Below are positions 60,724 through 64,000 of a stretch of DNA of 64,000 bases, piece by piece. The notes beneath the pieces were generated by a model. It had not been told where the DNA came from. It did not search any database and was given only the letters and a program-made list of their open reading frames with translations. Every line of letters starts with the position of its first letter. Position 1 is the stretch's first letter. Position numbers and translations under genes: made by a program. Source of the stretch: Evansella vedderi (GTDB lineage: Bacteria; Bacillota; Bacilli; Bacillales; Salisediminibacteriaceae); assembly GCF_030813435.1 (NCBI RefSeq), contig NZ_JAUSUG010000018.1, positions 62,001-126,000 of the forward strand. The letters run 5' to 3'.

Positions 60724-60915
60724 ATTAATTCTCCTTATCAATAATAACCGAATTTATTTAAAATTTTCCCTAAATGATTAGATTAAATGTATTGATTCGA
60801 AAAAATATTAAAGAATTCTTATTACACATAACTGCACCGTTAGTACAATTACTTCAATATAAAAAACGGTAATCCTTCTTGGATCATCGCTCCCTATAGT
60901 TGAACAAAACTCACC

Positions 60916-61908
60916 TCAATAGCTTGTTAAAAACACTTTCCCTTTGGTCAATTTAGAAGATTCAACAACTTCAATAGCCCTTTTTACATCCAATAAATCA
61001 TAATGAGAATCTACCGTCATTAAACGTAGTTTTTTATTACTTATTAGATTTATTAAATGATTAAAGGTTTCTTGCCATTTATCTGCTGAGACATATTTAT
61101 TCCAATTTCGTAAGTGAAACATGTTTGCATTTACTTTTGCCTTGTTTACAATATCTACCCAATTTACTTGTATCCCAGATAAGAGACCAATTGTTAGGAA
61201 ATTGCCATTAGGGCGGACACTAAAAGCTAATTCATTTCCATCAGAACCCCCAACAGAATCAATGGCAGCATCTGCACCCATTCCATTTGTTAATTCCATA
61301 ACCGTTTCATTAAGGGAAACTTTAGACGTATCTATCACATAAGAGGCACCTAGATAAAGTAAATCATCTGTATATTTATTATTTCTAGTTACTGCAAGCA
61401 ATCGGAAACCTAAAATCTTGGATAATTGAGCAAAAATATGCCCGATAGAAGAACCACAGGCATTAACCAATAAAACATCATTCGGTCTTAATTTTATAAC
61501 TTCCTTACAAACTACCCATGCTGTAACTGGATTGATATACATTTGAGATGCCGTAAAATCATCAATTAAATCAGGGATAGGAACGACAAATTCTGTTGAT
61601 GTCTTAACAAATTCTTGCCATGTACCTTCCCCGCGTAAAGGTGAAACACGTTTACCAATAAGATTTTGAGAAACTAATGGACCGACATCTTCTACTATAC
61701 CTACCCCTTCATATCCCGGAATATTAGGTAAGGAAATACGATGAGCATATGAACCTCTAATTGGTATTAGGTCAGAAGGATTGATAGGGCGAGCTAACAT
61801 TCGCACTAGAACTTCATTATCTTTTGGTGGTTCAATACTTTTCGACTCAATTCTTAACACATCTTTAGGGCTACCGAATTCATAGAATTTAATACATTTT
61901 GCATCCAA
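60916..61908 (-). CDS. Zinc-free medium-chain dehydrogenase/reductase (quinone or enoyl reductase type)
   Basis: 330 residues. GroES-like N-terminal domain (ARPINPSDLIPIRGSY, LPNIPGYEGVGIVEDVGPLV) and a Rossmann domain with a degenerate nucleotide loop NACGSSIGHIFAQL. No zinc-binding Cys/His set, which points to the quinone-oxidoreductase/MECR enoyl-reductase branch using NADPH. Substrate unknown. Lies with its neighbour between related inverted repeats. Confidence 0.88.
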   Translation of the reverse strand: MDAKCIKFYEFGSPKDVLRIESKSIEPPKDNEVLVRMLARPINPSDLIPIRGSYAHRISLPNIPGYEGVGIVEDVGPLVSQNLIGKRVSPLRGEGTWQEFVKTSTEFVVPIPDLIDDFTASQMYINPVTAWVVCKEVIKLRPNDVLLVNACGSSIGHIFAQLSKILGFRLLAVTRNNKYTDDLLYLGASYVIDTSKVSLNETVMELTNGMGADAAIDSVGGSDGNELAFSVRPNGNFLTIGLLSGIQVNWVDIVNKAKVNANMFHLRNWNKYVSADKWQETFNHLINLISNKKLRLMTVDSHYDLLDVKRAIEVVESSKLTKGKVFLTSY

Positions 61909-62204
61909 AACTATACTTCTCCTTAAAAAAAATCAGATTTATTTAATTATATCATCTTTCACTAAACTCTCCGTTTCTTTAAGTACATTGCTTTTCACAA
62001 ACCTTTGTATTCCTTTCATTTAATTTAACACAAATATCCAAAACCTTCTCTTTCACATTAGAATTCACATGGCAAATCACATCGAAATCACAAGAAGGAA
62101 ATATTTATTTCCACCTACGTGAATAGGGGGGGAATTACTGTGTGATTTCCTGTATGTTTAACTATAAAACACTGATATAACATCAAAAAAACACAGGTGA
62201 TTCC

Positions 62205-62275
62205 TGCTGTGAAATCGCATGTGTTTTTGCTTGTGAATTACTTGTTTGCACCTCTGAAGTAAACCCGTTAACTTA
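62205..62275. repeat. Right arm of inverted repeat flanking 60.1-62.2 kb
   Basis: GAAATCGCATGTGTTTTTGC through TTTGCACCTCTGAAGTAAAC CCGTTA. The remainder of 61909-62373 is AT-rich and holds no supported gene. Confidence 0.6.
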
Positions 62276-62373
62276 AGGGAGCATTTTTTTGTCTTTCTAC
62301 ATTTCTTATTTAACTAACGCTTGCCCGTATAAGTACGGATTGTCACATACATCTATTATTTATAAACACTGAC

Positions 62374-62535
62374 TTAATTAAAAAATGAGTAACAAAAAAC
62401 CGTCAAGATGACGGTGAGGTTTATATAATGCATTGAATCTTTATAACTTACTCCTAAAAGGGAAAAGTCAATCCCTTGGTACTCTATACTCACTTTGGCT
62501 ATTAATAGACCTTCTTCAACTCTTAGCTCCATCAT
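62374..62535 (-). pseudogene. Remnant of a small aspartic-protease-like gene
   Basis: 53 codons beginning MMELRVEEGLLIAKVSIEYQ, which resembles the N-terminus of short retropepsin-like proteins that continue to a DTGS active site. Here the similarity ends after about 24 codons; no DTG motif follows, and the frame runs through a terminator hairpin. The start ATG overlaps the stop of the upstream broken gene, so the two once formed a coupled pair. Identification is tentative. Confidence 0.4.
62393..62416 (-). terminator. Minus-strand terminator
   Basis: ACCGTC-ATCTT-GACGGT followed by TTTTTG on the minus strand. Confidence 0.8.
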
Positions 62536-62789
62536 TGCCCACGGACTCCAGTGAAATACTTTTCAATAACTTCAGGTTTTTCTTTAGAGGTATGGAATAC
62601 CTATAACTCTTTTTCTGGATTTTCTTTATGAGTTTTCTTGTATGCTTTCCATGCTTCCATATTATCGTCAAAAGTTGAAATGATGGACATTTCTTCGACT
62701 GTTCTTATACTATCTCTTGAGGTAGAAGATAATGCTTCGACTAATACTAATTTATCGGGAAATTGTTCACGTACTAATCCCCAATCCAT
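62532..62789 (-). pseudogene. Small conserved hypothetical gene with an in-frame amber stop
   Basis: From ATG 62789 (GGAGGGAT upstream) the frame gives 62 residues, starting MDWGLVREQFPDKLVLVEAL and ending NPEKEL, then TAG at 62601-62603. Beyond it the same frame continues without a break as VFHTSKEKPEVIEKYFTGVR to TGA at 62532. A single substitution of a tyrosine codon would explain the stop. I recall similar intact proteins of about 85 residues in Bacillus, function unknown. Could also be a sequencing error. Confidence 0.7.
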
Positions 62790-63174
62790 TATTCATCCCT
62801 CCATAATACCTGTAGTTCTTATTTTCTCATATTGCTTATATTTTAGAGAATTAGAATACAGAAAAACTATATGACATTACTTCTTCTACTTTTGCTTACC
62901 CGTAACCTTAAGTACAATACTTCACATATTAATTCCGTTGTTATGTAGTAAGGTGTTTTTTGGCTTTTATATAACAACATAAAAAGACTAACAAATTGGT
63001 TGCAATTTGCTAGTCAAATTAAGCTACTTTTTTAATGTTTGCGATTGTTAACGGAACCCGTTAATCGAAGGAAAGGGCCTCTGATACATCCTTTATATTG
63101 ATTTTTACAAGAGATAAGTTTTTCATTTGAATCCGTTACAGGCGGACCCGTTTCTCGAGCAACGCAACAACAAA
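62790..63174. other. Intergenic region with several hairpins
   Basis: GTTGTTATGTA/TATAACAAC (62937-62979), GACTAACAAATTG/CAATTTGCTAGTC (62989-63018) and CGATTGTTAACGG/CCCGTTAATCG (63040-63065). Bases 63131-63165 are a degraded copy of the intergenic repeat (GAATCCGTTACAGGCGGACC). No gene seen. Confidence 0.5.
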
Positions 63175-63348
63175 TTAGCTTGGCTTACTTGCGCCCCGTT
63201 CGTTTAGTTCTCTGTACACATTCCGATATTCCACAATAGTAATGGACCCGAGGATATATTCTCGTTGGAGTAAATCTAATAATTCATTGGCATGAGACGG
63301 CTGATAGTGTTTTTGCTTAATAAACCTGTCAATCAACGCTTCTAACAT
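63175..63348 (-). CDS. YppF-like small protein
   Basis: 57 residues, beginning MLEALIDRFIKQKHYQPSHA and continuing with NELLDLLQREYILGSITIVE and a basic end GASKPS. AAGGGGG lies 7 nt before the ATG. The helical pattern ANELLDxxxxxYIxGxIxIxEYRxxxxELxxxGA fits the YppF family of short Bacillus proteins as I remember it. No known function; no cofactor motif. Monocistronic. Confidence 0.65.
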   Translation of the reverse strand: MLEALIDRFIKQKHYQPSHANELLDLLQREYILGSITIVEYRNVYRELNERGASKPS

Positions 63349-63653
63349 AATGATTCCCCCTTATATCCAAACCTTTTTTTCACCTTAACAATACCATAGG
63401 TTTAGAACAATCCCTTGATTTTTGAATTGTTTAACTTCCGACAAGTTAGAACAATATTCTTCTATTTACGGGAAAGAAACAGGATATCAAATGCGTAATG
63501 AAGAGGATGAATGCTAGGATTGTCTATTTGTGTAAAAAACCAAATAAAATGATGAATAACTTTTCAATCTAACACGAAATCTTCGTTTATATGTAAAAAA
63601 GAAAACCATTGAGAAAAATGTCATATTTTGTTTAAAAATGACGTTTGATTTGG

Positions 63654-63659
63654 TATAGT
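63654..63659 (+). promoter_or_regulatory. Extended -10 promoter of the riboswitch transcript
   Basis: TGGTATAGT (TGn plus TATAGT at 63654-63659), about 45 nt before the riboswitch. No good -35 at standard spacing. Bases 63349-63650 hold no gene. Confidence 0.5.
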
Positions 63660-63703
63660 ATAAGTATTAAATCATTTAAAGTGTTCCAAAAGTACAATAA
63701 TAA

Positions 63704-63795
63704 AGTTGAAATGAAAATGGCAAAACTATGGAAACATAGTGACGCAAAGCTATAGGGGCTAAAGCAGAGGCTAAGCCAGCCAGTTACCGTTTCAG
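63704..63795 (+). ncRNA. Cyclic-di-GMP-I (GEMM) riboswitch
   Basis: Characteristic conserved blocks in order: TGGCAAAAC, the P2 hairpin CTATG-GAAA-CATAG, GACGCAAAGC, GGGGCTAAAG, and CAGCCAGTTACCG. These match the GEMM-I aptamer, including the GNRA-type tetraloop and its receptor region. It binds c-di-GMP and controls the gene at 63861 through the terminator directly after it. Confidence 0.93.
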
Positions 63796-63796
63796 G

Positions 63797-63834
63797 ATAG
63801 CACATCCTGTGTTAAATCGGGGTGTGCTATTTTT
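63797..63834 (+). terminator. Expression-platform terminator of the riboswitch
   Basis: ATAGCACA pairs with TGTGCTAT around an 18-nt loop that itself has CC/GG pairs, followed by TTTT. Whether ligand turns it on or off cannot be told by eye. Confidence 0.8.
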
Positions 63835-63860
63835 ATGGAAATGAAGAGGTGGTTTATAAA

Positions 63861-64000
63861 ATGTTTAAAAAAAGCAAACAAAAAAAGCATAGAGAGACAG
63901 TGTATAGTGCTCAAAATCGTATTTTAGAAATGCTTGCCACCAATACTTCCATATTCAAAGTACTTAAAGAATTAGTCTATATAGTAGAAGAACAAGTTCC
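63861..64000 (+). CDS. GAF-like signalling protein, 3' end outside window
   Basis: 46 codons before the right edge: MFKKSKQKKHRETVYSAQNR, then ILEMLATNTSIFKVLKELVY and IVEEQV. The last stretch is the typical first helix leading into GAF domains of GGDEF/EAL proteins (ILxMLATxxxxxxxLxxLxxxIEEQ). With a c-di-GMP riboswitch in its leader, a cyclase or phosphodiesterase controlled by its own product is the natural guess. GAGGTGG is the RBS. Confidence 0.65.
   Translation, partial: MFKKSKQKKHRETVYSAQNRILEMLATNTSIFKVLKELVYIVEEQV

Overview
The window is low-GC Firmicutes DNA, most likely from a Bacillaceae spore-former of the alkaliphilic or halophilic type. That is an inference from strong AAGGAGG ribosome-binding sites, frequent TTG and GTG starts, acidic exported proteins, SLH-like surface modules, a BglG-family antiterminator with its RNA target, a NapC-type cytochrome operon behind a Bacillus-style Fnr box, and intergenic repeats typical of Bacillaceae. 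No rRNA, tRNA or phage genes were seen.

Layout. 0-2.1 kb: a two-component system (kinase cut by the left edge, NarL-type regulator). 2.4-5.5 kb: a tctCBA tricarboxylate transporter on the minus strand with an attenuator after tctC. 6.1-10.0 kb: two half-size ChrA proteins, a divergent Lrp/AsnC regulator and a cytoplasmic Ggt-family enzyme. 10.4-14.2 kb: a GlcNAc-type PTS (IIA, BglG antiterminator, IIBC) behind a RAT/terminator leader, ending in a broken SIS-domain gene. 14.5-22.6 kb: two paralogous SLH-bearing subtilases separated by a ten-copy 52-bp tandem array, then a membrane-anchored GH31 enzyme close to sulfoquinovosidases.

23.0-34.0 kb is a peptidoglycan-sugar salvage cluster: amino-sugar kinase, NamZ, MurQ, an ABC importer, NagZ, MurR and AnmK. 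NamZ and NagZ have no signal peptide, so muropeptide disaccharides appear to be imported whole and split in the cytoplasm. Two promoters in the cluster carry the same TTGAAAT-N3-ATTT dyad over the -35 box. 34.8-41.9 kb holds a second sugar ABC importer with a YesM/YesN-type two-component system. Neither importer has its own ATPase here. 42-51 kb is a mix: Nudix hydrolase, VanZ, an exported FAD oxidoreductase with an SLH-like tail, a PbpC-type PBP next to a class D sortase, a YczE-type membrane protein, a 34-residue membrane protein and a decayed Uma2 gene.

51.3-59.8 kb is the standout: an Fnr-box-preceded run of six genes with 36 CxxCH haem motifs (10 + 12 + 6 + 8), a membrane TPR protein and an NHL propeller, and no recognisable terminal reductase. 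It looks like an electron route from the quinone pool to the outside of a Gram-positive cell. 59.8-63.3 kb holds two minus-strand genes between related inverted repeats, two broken genes and a YppF-like small gene. The window ends with a cyclic-di-GMP-I riboswitch ahead of a GAF-like protein cut by the right edge.

Repeats: three intergenic tandem families of unrelated sequence all have a period of exactly 52 bp and an internal dyad; MITE-like elements carry 11-12 bp inverted ends and 8-bp target duplications.
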